Part shown: piece by piece, positions 1 through 12,284 of the stretch
Layout: every line of letters begins with the position of its first letter
Numbering within the stretch: position 1 is the first letter of the stretch
DNA from: Tetrapyrgos nigripes
Lineage: Eukaryota > Basidiomycota > Agaricomycetes > Agaricales > Campanellaceae
Length of the DNA stretch: 64,000 bases
Assembly (NCBI GenBank): GCA_013368315.1
Contig: JAACJM010000103.1
Span: 186,001-250,000, forward strand
Direction of reading: 5' to 3'
Notes under the pieces: generated by a model
The model's input: only the letters and a program-made list of their open reading frames with translations
The model's database searches: none
Told to the model about the DNA's origin: nothing
Position numbers and translations under genes: made by a program

Positions 1-948
1 AGTCGTGTTTCTGAAGCGAAAAAGTACAGGTGATATTTAAAAGTGTAAAACCAAAGTATTCTAGGAAAAAAATCAAGCAATGTGTCTCAAAATGAGGAAC
101 TGCTGTGGGATTGTCAGCAGCAACAATTTTCATCGTTTTGGCGTCGACTTTGTGACGGTGCACACGCGCGGGAATCAAAACGTAAGCAGACCTGCCAAAT
201 ATAGGACATTGGTAAGCTACTATTTTTTACGGTTGTCCAATCTGACGTTTGCCGAACGCGCGAGCATGCGATAGCAACGATAAATCAATTTTTTCGCTTA
301 TCCTATCCTACGGAATATTTTTGGCTGGGAACGGCTTATCCTATCCGGTTTGCAGAACGGGCCTCACTACTTCATGTTTACCAGAACCGCTTGCATAACT
401 AATTGTACTGGTATGGATACTATAAAGTAAGAAAACTCTTCTGCAAATAGAAATATAATATTGATACATACATAAGTCGCATATATACCTACGACCGCTA
501 AAGGGCACTGACTATTAATACTAGGGAGGACTATACACTAGATAGCTTTATGGACATTTAGACCACATTGTTCAAAATCATCAACAGGAGAATAAGAAAA
601 GATGGAAGGGATAAGCGTCAATACATATTAGACAGGTCCAGCGCAATCCCAAATCCAAGAAATATGTCATCGTCAAACAGACGGACAGATTCTGCTACCG
701 TCTCGTCCCAATAACGGTTAAGTCCCAGGTACATCATCATTTTTGTACAACCACTGCCCAGCAGGGAGCCTCGGCACGTTAATCGGTTGCAGTCGCTCGC
801 CCATAAAGAGTACGTGTGGCGAGGTGGTTTCCGGCTTCTTCAAATTGCTTCCGCCTTCGCGCCTATCATTGCGGTATGTAAACACATAAGCCAGGGGTAG
901 GTGGGGTATGTGCGATACCGGTTTGACACATGTTGCGCGTGGAAGGCT
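1..948. other. No gene seen (3' flank of G-alpha gene)
   Basis: I see no supportable coding region, RNA gene or clear repeat here. The only open frames are under 65 codons and have no splice-linked partners. The last part should hold the 3' untranslated region of the minus-strand G-alpha gene that ends at 949. Confidence 0.5.
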
Positions 949-3900
949 CTATGCAAGCCCCGTTTGTGCGATATGTTGACGTATAATGGCTTCTCCAACT
1001 AGAATGTCAATGTGATATGTTCCGTCAGTTCACCAGAGTCCCGGGCAAGAGGATAAGGAGAGATGGCCGAAAGAAGCATCATGAGAGACAATGAGGACTA
1101 GTACTCACCATTCACAATGATGCTCTGTGTCGCTTTGATATCCTACAGAACCGAAACAGAAATTAGTACCAGTGCTAACCTTATCCCCCTGCAACGAAGC
1201 ACGTACAAGCATAGACGTGAAATGCTGTTCACAATCACATTCATTCATAGTCAGCTTCATCACCTTTCAAAAATTTCAAGCAGCAAGAACCACATACCAC
1301 ATATAACGCCCTGTTCGACACGTCTTTACGTTTATGGATCTGTTTCACGGAAATCAATCACTCTGGTCTTCTCTGGCTACCAACAATGAATGCTGCGGGC
1401 AGCCTTTTGAACGTGAAGAGACAGCGGGAAGGGAAGTAGGGTAGGTGTTCTGACTGATAGCCCTTCCCTTCTTTCCACGTCCAAATCACAACCTTGTTGA
1501 AAATGGGGCTCACCTGGATGAAGTGCGCCCTAAAATAGCTGGAAATATCTTCATACTTGTTCGGTCGTTTCCCGTAGCTGGTGATACTGTAAAAACAACC
1601 AAGTTAGTACGATACGACCGTCGGGGAAAATAGTGAAATAGTGAAGGTCAGGAGGCATGAAACATGACCAGGCGAGAGCGAGCGTAATATCCATCTATCA
1701 AAAGCACGGCTCCGCAACAACGCTGCCGTGAACAAGTTTCGCGAGGATATGTGTTAGGAGGGAAAGTACTGCTCCACACCATACACCAATCGCAGTCAAA
1801 GAAGACAGACGACCGGCAATTTCAAGGAGAATGAAGAACATCTGTCAAAAAGACGCCACCGAAAGTTTTTTCTGTCTTCCTCTCGTGCCACAAAATCATT
1901 CATGAATCACAGACAGAAATGGAACAAAGCCACAGAGCAGCTGGGCACGGCAAGGCGGAAATAGAAGGAAGATCAAAGACGAAATAAAAATAGCAATGTC
2001 GAAGGAAGATGATGAAATGATCGCCCTAGGCCGCAGCGTAGGAACTTAAAGGTAGAAGAAAAGAAAAGATATGTAGTGAATGAAGAAAACAGATACTCAC
2101 TATTTAGCCACTCTGATACCCGCCTTCAGCTTTCGCTTTAGTAGATCAGTCTGTAAAAACCAAATGATATCAGCACAAGAGAAGCATCAAGGATCCGGTA
2201 AGAAGATACAGAAACGGTATAGTGTACTCCATAATCACCTGGACTCGGGGATGTCTCGGTGATTAGTGGGAAGAGGTGAGAAGGTGAAGAGAATGACAGG
2301 ACAGACAACATGAAAACCCAGGTACCAGAAGTGAGTGAGATGAAAACATACCTTATTCAGCATGAGAACCAAATGAGCCTTCTTTAACAACTGGTTGGCG
2401 CATATCGCTGTAAACAGCTGTAGTGAGTCGTCTATCCTGTTCGTTCTTGGGTCTTCCTCTAGGTACTACAGACCAAAGTCAGCTAGCCGTCGACAAGCAT
2501 ACACAATGAACATTAAAACAACGGCCACATGCAAATCTATCGATGAACGGGTGGAACGGGCAGGGAGGAACAATGGTTTAATGATAGAAATGAACTATAG
2601 AAACCGTACCTGATCAAATGCTGAAATCGGCGCTAAGAATATTATGGCGGTAGCTAAGGTGGAAGAACATTATTCAGCGAATAGTTCGTTGGGAAGGAAT
2701 GAGAACGAAGGGTACGGCTTCCGGTCGGATTATGTCCCAATGCTACATGGCATATGAAACCGGCAGCGCCTTTTGGGTCGAGAAGATATGATATGCTCGC
2801 TCACCATCATCGAAATAGGGGACCCAGGCATGGCGCTAGTCGTAGCGATAGCAATGAGCTAAAGAGTTGGATATATGAGTACAATAACCCACCTGGCCGC
2901 GCTGGAAAGAGAAGACACGTTAGCCCGGATACCGGTACGCAAGATAGATGCATACCGCTCCTCCAACATCATACAGTCTCCAATCATACATAGTACCACC
3001 GAGGTTGATGGGGAAAGAGTGTTCTATCACTCCCAAGGTTTGGAGCCGAACACTGAGAACGTCCTCTTGAATACCGACAGTGAGAATGACGTTTAAATTG
3101 CGGGATGAACTTATTTACCGATATCTGGCACATAGTCAGGTTGTGCTATTCGCTCAATATTATCCAGGAAACTGAGGGAAGACGTCAGAACAAGCAAATA
3201 CGCACATATGCGCAAAACTCACAAAGGACCCGACTCCTCCAACCGCACTTTCCGCTTATCGACGAAAATTCTGACGACAGGGTGTAACCATAGCTTTCGT
3301 ATATCTTCTTGAGCAGTATGCAAAGCCTTTGCAGCCAGACCAGCGACAGCTTGAGGCTTGCCTGTGTGGACGTTTCCCATCCAGCCCCGACTGGGTGTGA
3401 GCAATGTTTGCCATCCTGAGCGTACGAAGACGCCTGTTTTGCCGCCAGTGATCGAGACGCCTCCAGAAAGTTCTGACGCTAATGAATCATGGAGTGCTAC
3501 CAGAGGAAGTAGTCTTGACCGAAGGTCCAGAATTTCGTTCTTATGCGAAGGGCTGATTTCTAGAAGCTCGTTGTCGACGTCTTGTTCTTGTATCTCCTCT
3601 TGTTCTGCGTTTTCTGCTCGGGCAAACTCATAGTCGAGCTCGTCGAGGATCATGCGTACCGCCTTCATTATGTTAAAGTGTACGATAGGTCTCCATGAGG
3701 GCCGTTCGGTTTCCAGTGTTTGGGAGGCGTAATAAAGCTGAAATTGCTTTTGTAGTGTTGATTTTCCTAAGGTGTGTATTCTGAGCAACAGGAGCATGGT
3801 TGAGAGATGGCAGAGCATCTGTACCTGACTCTGCTTGACCCAAAAGCATGACTAGAACTCAGAAGTGAGTGAAAAGGAATCGCGGAATCTTTCAGTAACG

Positions 3901-4157
3901 CACCTTTGATTTCCTTCCGTTTTGCTTCCTTCCTAAGTGCGGACTCTTTCTGGAGGCAGGTCAACTACCAGGACGCGCCAATTCGCCCGCACCATACCTA
4001 CCTTGAGCTCATCATCTATCATGTTGCTTATTCGTTGCGATTCTTCATTGTAGAAGCGATTTGGAGGTAGAAGAATCCCACTCTCTTCTATTGACGGAGG
4101 CGCGGATGCAGAACGAGCATGGTTGGGACCTAGAGAAGGACTGACGAGTTGAGACAT
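949..4157 (-). CDS. Heterotrimeric G protein alpha subunit, divergent basidiomycete type, 16 exons
   Basis: Predicted 466-aa GTP-binding alpha subunit that would relay receptor signals at the plasma membrane. Exons, in gene order: 4157-4002, 3949-3904, 3851-3825, 3766-3223, 3171-3119, 3065-2956, 2901-2893, 2835-2805, 2653-2610, 2465-2352, 2150-2101, 1586-1514, 1339-1298, 1224-1207, 1142-1109, 998-949. Every junction keeps frame and uses GT-AG. Visible motifs: P-loop GQAESGKST (about 72-80), switch I R-x-x-T in SVRLQTLG (about 282-285), switch II DVGGARGQR (about 308), and NKTD (377-380, across a junction). The last residues are RQHIAQTGLA. The helical domain is enlarged by an acidic insert in exon 4. 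There is no N-terminal MGxxxS myristoylation motif. The usual catalytic Gln after DVGG is Ala, so GTP hydrolysis may be slow or altered. Three exons are tiny (9, 18 and 27 nt); the intron at 1587-2100 is unusually long. The family call is secure; expression is not shown. Confidence 0.9.
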
Positions 4158-6717
4158 GATGGCGGGAAGAGAAAAGGAAAGATGTCACGATTTGGGACAA
4201 GATCCATATTCTTGGGGATAGTTATAGGGAGAGGAAGGGAAGGAGGCGCAGATTGAATTCAAATCGAGGATCCTACACGTGAGAACGTGGCTGTCCAAGC
4301 AATCTGACCTCCGGATGATTGGTTCCTCTTAGACTTTCTTGCCTTCTTCCTTCTTTTACCTCCATCACTGGTCACATCGTCAGAATTCTCATGTTTACGG
4401 AGTCTCACTAGCACTATTCATGGAAGCATAAGAATCCTAGTTTTGCCAGTGGATCCGAGCGACCCTGCGGGCGCTTTGCACGTCACATTATTCTCATCAA
4501 TCAAAACTACAATTTTACCCTCTATATATCGAGCTATCATGATGGACTGGTCCTTTTACCGCTCCTCTACAGGCCAACGATCATCATGAAATCTGATCCT
4601 CTTCACTCATCTTTGTGCCGCATGGATTCCAAGTGATTTGATACCTCTCCCAACCGATGCACTTCTACAGACCGGGAGGGGCCGGAGCCATTTTGGATCC
4701 AAGCGGGATTTACAGGCGTTTGCATTTTGTACTAAAGTCGTAAGTTCGAAACTAAATTCTTCGTAGGCCTCAGGCCTCGACTCGAATTAAATGGTTTGGG
4801 AAGAAATTTTCTGAGGTCGCGATTTCAGCACGAAATATAAACGCCCTTCGGGCCCCTTGGAAGTTGGCCCGATGAGAAGCACGACCTGTGAACCCGGCTG
4901 TAGCAGGTGCGAACGTTAGCGAGTCACCGTGCCGAAGGCATGGGTTCTAAAGCTTGTTCCGACGACGCTCCTTTATCTATAATTGCATCACAACTTAACC
5001 TCCGAAATCGCAAGTCAAGGCAGTGCATCCGTCTATATCACTGGCCATGGTGGATCAGGCGGGTGTAGTGATCATCATTTAGAAGACTTAGACAATGAAA
5101 GGAACTCCAGCCTCTATGACTCACACAATAGCAAAGTTCTCTGCCTTCTGCCTCAACATTTCTCCCTCCGAGGCCGTAATCATCGCGTCTTGCTGTTTTG
5201 GGTATGGCAGTGGTGATTTTTTATGGAGACAGACGTTGAAAATTGCTGTCCGTATGCTCAAAGTACGACGGATGCACAGTTGGTAACCTGGTTCCTGTAC
5301 TACCACCACACCTGTAAATTGACCTGAATGGCGCGTACGTACGCTATTTGCTCTCCCAGGGCCGATTCTGATTTCGACTCTCCACCAACTTCTTGAAGGG
5401 ATAGCCTCGACTCTGTGAAATGGTTCCAGATCAACTCCTTATGGACGTTCAAGCAAGACGTACATCAGTACTATCTGATTGTCAAGTTTCGGGCCCTTTT
5501 CGGTTAAGTTCGTTCCTCGAATCCACCTCGACTCGTCTGGACTACATAAGGCCAAGTCTGAGACGACTTCATCGATACGAATCGCTCATTGTCAATTAGT
5601 ATATGCACTACTACCTGCTCAATCATCCTTGCCCTTCCTGTAAGCAGTAAAACTGGATGGTGCTAATACCATCTCCCAATAAGTAGTGGTGTACAGCAGT
5701 TCCAACAGCAGGTTCTGTAATCTTTCGCAGTTCTGAGTAATTTCTGACTAGGATCTAAAGTTTCCTCAAAGTTTCCCTCATGCTGCGCTTACGTCTGAGC
5801 TCAACTGCGAGCCCCAGTTCGCCACATTCAGTGCGTGGCATATGTCCGCTTAAACCCATTCGCGGTTGCCCCAAGGTACACATACACCTCATCTCGCAAG
5901 GGATTAGGATGGTGCCGATGGTTGCCAATGCAAGGTGCCAATGGCAATGATACCAAAATTTGATCAATGATGAATGAGTTGCCTTGACTGGGATCTCGAG
6001 CATTCACCGAGCCTCGGGGGCTCCATCATTGTCGATCATCAACTTGGCACGCAAATGCACAAGTACCTTGACACAATACTTACTGTATCTATATCTATCG
6101 TGATGATGTCGATGATTTGCAAGTGAGATGATTTACATCAGACTCTATGGACGATACAATGGGTCAAGAGTCCGAACAAAAGGATCATTAGACAATGATC
6201 ACTGAATATCGTCCTCTATCACCGCCTAGAGAACAAGAACGCTCAGGATCGCAGTGGTACGAGAACTAAACCTGAGGAGACAGTCAATCACCACGATCAC
6301 GCGGATCGGACACGAAGTGACGCGTCAATTCTTGGTCAAGTTTCAACCACCATCATGATGCTTTCCGTGGCAACGACGGCAGGATCGAAAAGTCTAGAGA
6401 ATTTCGTATTCTGTTCATTTGGAGCTGCGTATTTGCTCCGCATATTTGTTCGAATCTTATCTGGGTTTTGGAATGGCCCTTTCTGAAAAGAAACAAATGA
6501 ACCGAATCGACCCTACATTCGTACGCGTAGGTACTTAGCACAGATGTTTCTGAACTTTTGGAACTTACCATACATTAAATAGCACAAAGGACCCGGTCCA
6601 AATTCCATTATCGGAAAACCACTAATATTCGTTGTTCCCCAAAAAACGACATGTAAATAAATGACTGGTTGTCTTTTACCTCAACTCACTTAATTACTTC
6701 CTCTCATCTGCATCATC
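4158..6717. other. Intergenic, no supported gene
   Basis: About 2.5 kb upstream of the G-alpha gene. Open frames at 4983-5309, 5755-6003 and 6353-6571 have no recognisable domains, no convincing splice partners and overlapping alternatives on the other strand. The first 200 bases presumably hold the G-alpha promoter. No clear TATA box or repeat was identified. Confidence 0.4.
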
Positions 6718-8340
6718 ATGGATTCAGCCTATTGCTTTACTTGGGACAACGCCAAGACAACGCCATGCCAATCTCTACTTGGGACGATGATCTACCTCGT
6801 ACATCACCTCACAACCCTTGTCAATCAAACGAGAAGCAAATCCCTGGCTGGGCTCGATTGTTCAGACATTCTTGGACGAATACTTCTCGGGAAAGGCCTT
6901 TGATGGCGACGTCGTCCCAGCCTTTGTGGACCTGGATAGACCTGGATGTGTTCATGCGTTTACGGACAGCCTCCGCTTCAATAGCGGAAGAGAAGGTGGT
7001 TGCAGTGAGATGTGGTCTTCAACCGTGGTGTGCGTTATATTCTCTTCTGAGTGGTATCTTTTCTCATTTCACTGACAGTTGCATGGCACCCAGTCTCACA
7101 ATGTACAAAAAGTCTCGTTACCATGGCCAGCGCGTCAATGACTACGATTCTTCCTCTCCGACATCGTAGTCGATATACGTGTCGCTGAACAACCTGATAT
7201 CTTTCACTCTAAGCCCTCTGGACAGGGTACCCTTCCCGGAATCCAACTCGGACTACCAGCTGAGCTTGGAGAACCTCGGCCGATTGATCTCCTATGCTCT
7301 CATCCAATTTTCTCGCAAGTACCGCACACATCTCTTCACGGTATCCATTTACGGCCGTGATGCATGACTAATTCGTTGGGGCCACTTGGGACCACGCAGG
7401 AGCGGTAGTCACCCAACCTTTCGGCTACATTGAGACGAATTATTTAGCCACCTTTTTCTGGCGCTACACCGTGGCACGCTACTCGCAAAGCCACAGGAAG
7501 CAACAGTAGCGTTATACGGTTCCCACCCATTTTAAGAGAAGGCCTCATCGACTGAGCCCGAGAACATTTGAAGCTCAGGGAGGATGAAGTTGTGTACGAA
7601 TTCAAGGTCCGGAATGACGAGAACGAGGACAATGACAACCTTCGGAAGGAATCCCGATCTTTCTACGATGGCAGCCCATCGTACAATAGCATCCGTTTTG
7701 TCAGGGCGTAAACCCGGATTATGAACTCCCGTGCGGGATGATCACCTTCAAAAGGTCGTCATTCACAATGAGCAATTTGGTTGAATACTCCAGGTAGAAG
7801 GCACGAGGGGGAACCTATAGGAAACAACACGGGAGAACCACGGGAGCGGGAGTAGGAAACTTGCAAACTCTTGAACTTGAATGTGAACGAAATTCGAAAC
7901 GTTCCTATGTGTTTTAGAGCTGACAGGTCAACCCAAATTGTGATAGTGGAACACACTTGATCTTGACGCAGCTTCGGATAACTGCTGGCAGTGGAGATCG
8001 TTGTGGGTTTCGCTCGTATTCGCATTATCGTCTCATTATCGTGAATGTCTGGCGTGGTGATATCACCGATTATAGAGACAAAAGAATTCGTCAGTGCTAT
8101 TCATGACTCTGCTCTAGTAGGTGAACCTGTTCAGCTACATTTATGTAGCTTTTTCTGAGATCGTGATATCAATGCCGGCAGATATCTTGATCACAAACGA
8201 AGGACAAGGTCTGCTAACTGATTGGGTGTTTTGCGAGCCTACCTGCGGATCAGAGTCTGCTCGACGACGTACAGTGAGTACCAGTCAACCCATTTCGAAC
8301 CCGCTTCCTCATCGTTTTCGCACCAGATCGTCCAAGAATG
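6718..8340 (+). pseudogene. Decayed FunK1-type fungal protein kinase
   Basis: Fragments in several frames match the order of a fungal FunK1 kinase. A 5' piece near 6718-7035 could splice over a GT-AG intron at about 7029-7078. At 7260-7365 a frame reads RLISYALIQFSRKYRTHLF and ends at the TGA right after YGRDA, where FunK1 proteins continue with LIRW. The reading then resumes in another frame at about 7391 with DHAGAVVTQPFGYIETNY and TFFWRY. Near 8160-8225 the catalytic-loop region is split between two frames: RDINAG, then DILITNEGQGLLTDW (compare HRDISAGNILI). Stops and frameshifts make it non-functional. It ends in a MITE-like repeat at 8336. The family call rests on pattern memory of FunK1 signatures, not on an alignment. 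Confidence 0.55.
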
Positions 8341-8450
8341 CTGTAGCATTTATGATAGTTATCAGTCTAAAAGTGCTACCAAAGCACTGGTAGCTATCAG
8401 TGCGACTGAATGGAAATTATGTAGCACTTTTTGAGAGCTACATAGCTGAG
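8336..8450 (+). repeat. MITE-like repeat, copy A
   Basis: About 115 bp beginning GAATGCTGTAGCA, containing GTTATCAGTCTAAAAGTGCT and a second ATCAGTGC block, and ending near a GTAGCAC/GAGCTAC motif. The same ordered blocks occur in opposite orientation at about 14660-14784. This copy lies at the 3' edge of the FunK1 relic. Confidence 0.5.
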
Positions 8451-8721
8451 ACGGTCGTGTCTACCAGTGTCTGCCAGTGGTCTACACCCTACTCGACGTT
8501 GACACACTGCCGCAGCGGCTCTCCTCGATGTGCTTCGGGGTTCCCAATCAGGATTTCATACGGCAGCCCAACGGTCCTTGCAAGCCAAGCCTGCAGCTGA
8601 ACACGTCGCGTCTACACCTCTGACTTAAGTGTCCATCCCAAGACGGCGGACCAACACCTTGAACAGCGAGTAGGTATATCGCAAGTATATGTCAAGTGGG
8701 GGGTTAGATTGTTTATAATAC

Positions 8722-8795
8722 TGGTTCAGTAGTGTAGTGGTTTTAATACTCTTTGCTACGCACCGGTGCGACGGTGCGAGGGTTAGAGGCTTCTT
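8722..8795 (+). repeat. Possible tRNA-derived SINE head
   Basis: The segment contains TAGTGTAGTGG (8733 region), which fits the pol III A-box consensus TRGYNNANNNG exactly. About 50 bases later comes GTTAGAGGC, one mismatch from the B-box GWTCRANNC. The spacing is that of a tRNA. The acceptor and anticodon stems do not fold into a clean tRNA, so this is either a degraded tRNA or a SINE head. Downstream, to about 9070, there are repeated GCTAC-type motifs but no open frame. Confidence 0.3.
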
Positions 8796-10031
8796 GCGCC
8801 GGTTTCGACCATTTTTTATTCACGCCTTGCATGAAGTGTTCGACCGGCTTTGATGTGACGGCTTGGCCACAGCAATGTACTGTGAACATGCTAAGTTGCC
8901 TTCTCGACAATCACGCTCTCCAAAGGCATAATATGATATCAGCTATACAAAAAGGAATATTCTACGCAAGTGAGTGGTTTTGCTACTGCTCAGTGTGTAG
9001 CAAAATGCTAGCAGTCTAACGCTGCTTCAATAGCAAAAAGTGCTACACACCAAACATAAAATGCTACACACTCGGAAGAAGGTTGTGACCCACCCCCAGT
9101 TCTAACGGTAATGACCCAAATCGTAATTACAGATATGTACGATCTGAGGCAGTTATGACAGTTACACCTGACAAAATGGCCGTTGATGGCAACTCAGTAC
9201 ACCTCACTGCCTGCCCCTGACCCAGAGCTCAACAGCTCATAGTGAGATGTTTGAATAATGCTCGACGTTCTGAAAGCCAACGATGCCTTCAGTGCGACTT
9301 TAACACCAGGAACACCTCTCGTCGAGACTGGTCGGCGACACCTGACACGAATTCCCACGCTCCTGCTGCCTCGTCGCTGTCTCCTGCCTCGACTCGCCTC
9401 ACTTCGGCAAGGAGATATATGCCTCAGAGACCTTCTGGATATGAGCAGGACATGTATAAGTGCCCTCTTAATTTTTTGCACAACGATAAGCTCTGTATTC
9501 CTGAGTGTACAATGGTGTTAGTAAAAAAGACTCGAAATTTCACCATTTTACAGCATTCGTACTTGAATAGAGCACTTATCTGGGGCTATAAAAGGCCAAA
9601 AAAATGCTCAGAGGTTAGGCAGTACTTTATGTAATGAAATTTGAGGCTATCCCATTAGTTTACCACTATGTGCGTTTGGCACACTCTTAAAGCACTTTGG
9701 TGCTATGAGGTACATAGGAAGTCTTGCACGAAACAGTAACTTTCCAGTTCGGAACCCTTAATCGTTTCCGATATGCATGAAACTTTACATAACCCATCCT
9801 ATGACATACAGAAGCTGTTTAACACAAGAAGTACAATACATATATCCCTAGACACGAGCTCCTCGTCATCGCAAAGACAAAGTGGCGGGCAAAGATTCCA
9901 TCAGCACGAAATGGCGGTGCACTTCCCGCTGCTAGTTAATACAAATATTTTAATATATATGCACTCTTTTATAGTGATACATCAGCCATGGTGCATTCTC
10001 TTGAGATTGAAAGTCTCACTCTACTTATGGC
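8796..10031. other. Intergenic, repeat-like, no supported gene
   Basis: Contains short GTAGCA/TGCTAC-rich stretches at 8960-9075 and 9490-9700 that look like old MITE fragments. Open frames on both strands at 9194-9634 are antisense to one another, and neither shows a recognisable domain. Confidence 0.35.
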
Positions 10032-10133
10032 TACAGTGACTGACAAAACTGATGTCACCCCGTGACCAGATCGAATTGAGTTTTTGAATTGAATCTGGTC
10101 ACGGGGGTGACATCAAATTTGTCAGTCACTGTA
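10032..10133. mobile_element. 102-bp palindromic MITE with TA ends (Tc1/mariner-like)
   Basis: Near-perfect palindrome. The left arm begins TACAGTGACTGACAAA and continues through GATGTCACCCCGTGACCAG. The right arm is its reverse complement, ending TTTGTCAGTCACTGTA. The arms are about 40 bp, separated by about 20 bp of AT-rich loop. The TA at each end fits the TA target duplication of Tc1/mariner elements such as Stowaway-type MITEs. It has no coding capacity. Confidence 0.75.
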
Positions 10134-10508
10134 TATTTAAGGAATACAAGCTTTACGACCCATGCCTTTGTCATGGAGGCTCGCTTCGCTCGCTCCACTC
10201 CTCCGGCATGAGTCGACAGCTTGTAGGGGGCTGCGCCCCCAAACCCCCGCTAGTCGGCACTGTCGCGCCTCCATTCCACTAAGAGTCGGTGCTACGCACC
10301 TCCATTCCACTGTAAAAAGAAATTCATCATTGAACAACAAAATAAAATTAGTTTCATGTTCAGAGCTCAATCAAAGTACAAAACATAGTAGTTACGGTGA
10401 TGTCAATAGTACACTTTTATAAACTATGTTATAAGTCTTACAGTCTCTATTATCTGCAATGCATAGTCAGTGTCAGTTCATTTATGTGCAGTGTCCAGCA
10501 ATACTTAC
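10134..10508 (-). other. GC-rich hairpin block, possible Helitron 3' end
   Basis: Downstream of the truncated Helitron protein gene, read on the minus strand, lies GTTTGGGGGCGCAGCCCCCT (10229-10250 region), a short perfect hairpin like the subterminal hairpins of Helitrons. Two further GGAATGGAGG units and a GGAG...CTCC palindrome follow. A canonical CTRR end right after the hairpin is not clear, so the end assignment is tentative. Confidence 0.3.
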
Positions 10509-12244
10509 CTATGCATAATACTCCAACTGTGTCACAAACATTTGCTTCCTCTTTCTTGATCCAGAGGTTGCTGCTTCTGGATCTTCCAAGTCCTCCTCCT
10601 GATCAACTGCACCTTCATCAACAGTGATATTATTTGCATCTAAGTACTCTTGTGATAGTTTGAGTTTTGGATGCCAACCCAATTCTCCCCTTGGAAAGAG
10701 TAACACATAATGCAATGCCATATAGGCTGGATTGGTCTCATACAAACATTTCAGAGACCCTGCTTGTGTATGCAAAATGATATCTCTGTGGTCTGTCACT
10801 TCTTCCCTTCCAGGTAAGAGAATAGCCACTTCATCAACTGTAGGTAAATTATGAGTTCTGGGATCCTGGCCAAAATTAAAGTGGAGTTTAATAGTGATAT
10901 TCTGAATATTCTCTGGATTATTTGTCTGCAGCTCCCTAACACACTGATATGCAGACTTGTATAGTGTCACAAATCCATTGTGTCGATGCAGCATATCAGA
11001 AACTTCCTGCATGATGGTTGCATGCAATCCAGTCCCACGATTTGCATTGTTTTCCAATCGCTGCTGGATTGCATCCTGAGGAGCTACAATATATAACTGG
11101 GCATATACAGGATTTTGTCCTGTCTCTGGCAATAGAGAGCCCATTGAGTGCCAGAGCTCTCCTTTGATTTTGTAATAGCGTGCTCCAGATGTAGGCATTT
11201 CAGGATCATTTTGACTGTTTGTTTTGAGTCCAAGTGATACAAAAGCAAAAGCTGCATTATAGCTGCGGATATTGTCCAAAAAATGTTTATAGTCATGGCT
11301 TGTCCTATCATATAGCTTCTGAAGCTCAGGAGGAGGCTTCTGCAACTTGGGAAGTACTACTTTTCCTTGAAGACAACAGGAACCAAATTTAAGCTCATGG
11401 ATAGTTGACTTTGTTAATTTCTCACAGTCCCAATGAAGAGCCTTGCACTTGGGACAGACTTCTGTAAATCCACCCATGAAATACTGGTCATAATCCTCCT
11501 CTTCAATAATGGGATGAAGTGCCAGAGGTAGCTGATCAATTGGACTTTCAGGAATCTCTTCAAATTCTTGAGATGGATCAACTGGTGGCTCAAATAGAGC
11601 AGGATCATCTATGTTGCCTTCAGGTTCTGGCCCAGGTTGAGGTTCATGTTGAGGTGCAGGAGGCATGAGAGGGTCTTCAATGTGAGCTGTTCCCTGAGCC
11701 TGACCTCTACCTCTACCTCTACCTTGGCCATGGGGACGACCACGACCTGGCAGAGGTAGTGGATGAGTGGGAAGATTTGCAAGCTGGTTGTGGAGATTAG
11801 CTGGCAAATTTTGAAACCTATCTGCATAGTTCTAAGATAATTCATATAAGAAAGTATCCTATGTAGTATTTTCCTATGTAATATTTGAACAGAAAAAACT
11901 TACTTGTCTATCAGCAGTTGCCTTTGATGGCCCTGCCAGAGGATTCTTATGTAGTAGAGAAATGAGGAATAATCAGTCATTTCATATAAATATTTACAAT
12001 TTCTAAGAAAGCTCACCTGTTGATGGGGTCTTCTATCTGCCCTACTTGGGCCTGGCATTGGTGGCAAATTTTGGAGCTGTGCAGCAATGCCCTGAGTTAG
12101 CTGATACTGATTACTACCATAATTAACCACTTGGAATGGGTCTTCTTGAGCTGGATTGTAAGGCTGAGCAGGACCTTGATTCAAATTGAAGGGGACTGGA
12201 ACCATGTCATGTTGAGGTACATGTCTTGCCTCAGGGCTGTCCAT
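10509..12244 (-). pseudogene. Truncated Helitron replication protein, N-terminal (Helitron-like N) region
   Basis: Exons 12244-12017, 11945-11904 and 11831-10509 join in frame over GT-AG introns to give about 530 aa. The N-terminal 190 residues are Gln/Pro-rich with a GRGRGRG-type basic stretch. Then comes a zinc-binding-like CPKCKALHW segment and the block typical of the Helitron-like N-terminal domain (RSYNAAFAFVSLG, LYKSAYQCVRELQ, YMALHYVLLFPRGELGWHP). It ends at VTQLEYYA followed by TAG, where intact Helitrons continue towards the Rep HUH nuclease and helicase domains. None of that follows before a MITE at 10133, so this is a 5' fragment of a RepHel gene. The start at MDSPEARH is preferred; an upstream Met at 12337 is open but lies in the repeated leader. 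Confidence 0.75.
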
Positions 12245-12284
12245 GACGCATGCATTCCTTTCTCTTTCACGCTGAGCATTGCAA

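Noticed and set aside
10162..10422. Plus-strand ORF in the GC-rich hairpin block
   Set aside because: Built from hairpin sequence at the Helitron end; no protein-like features.
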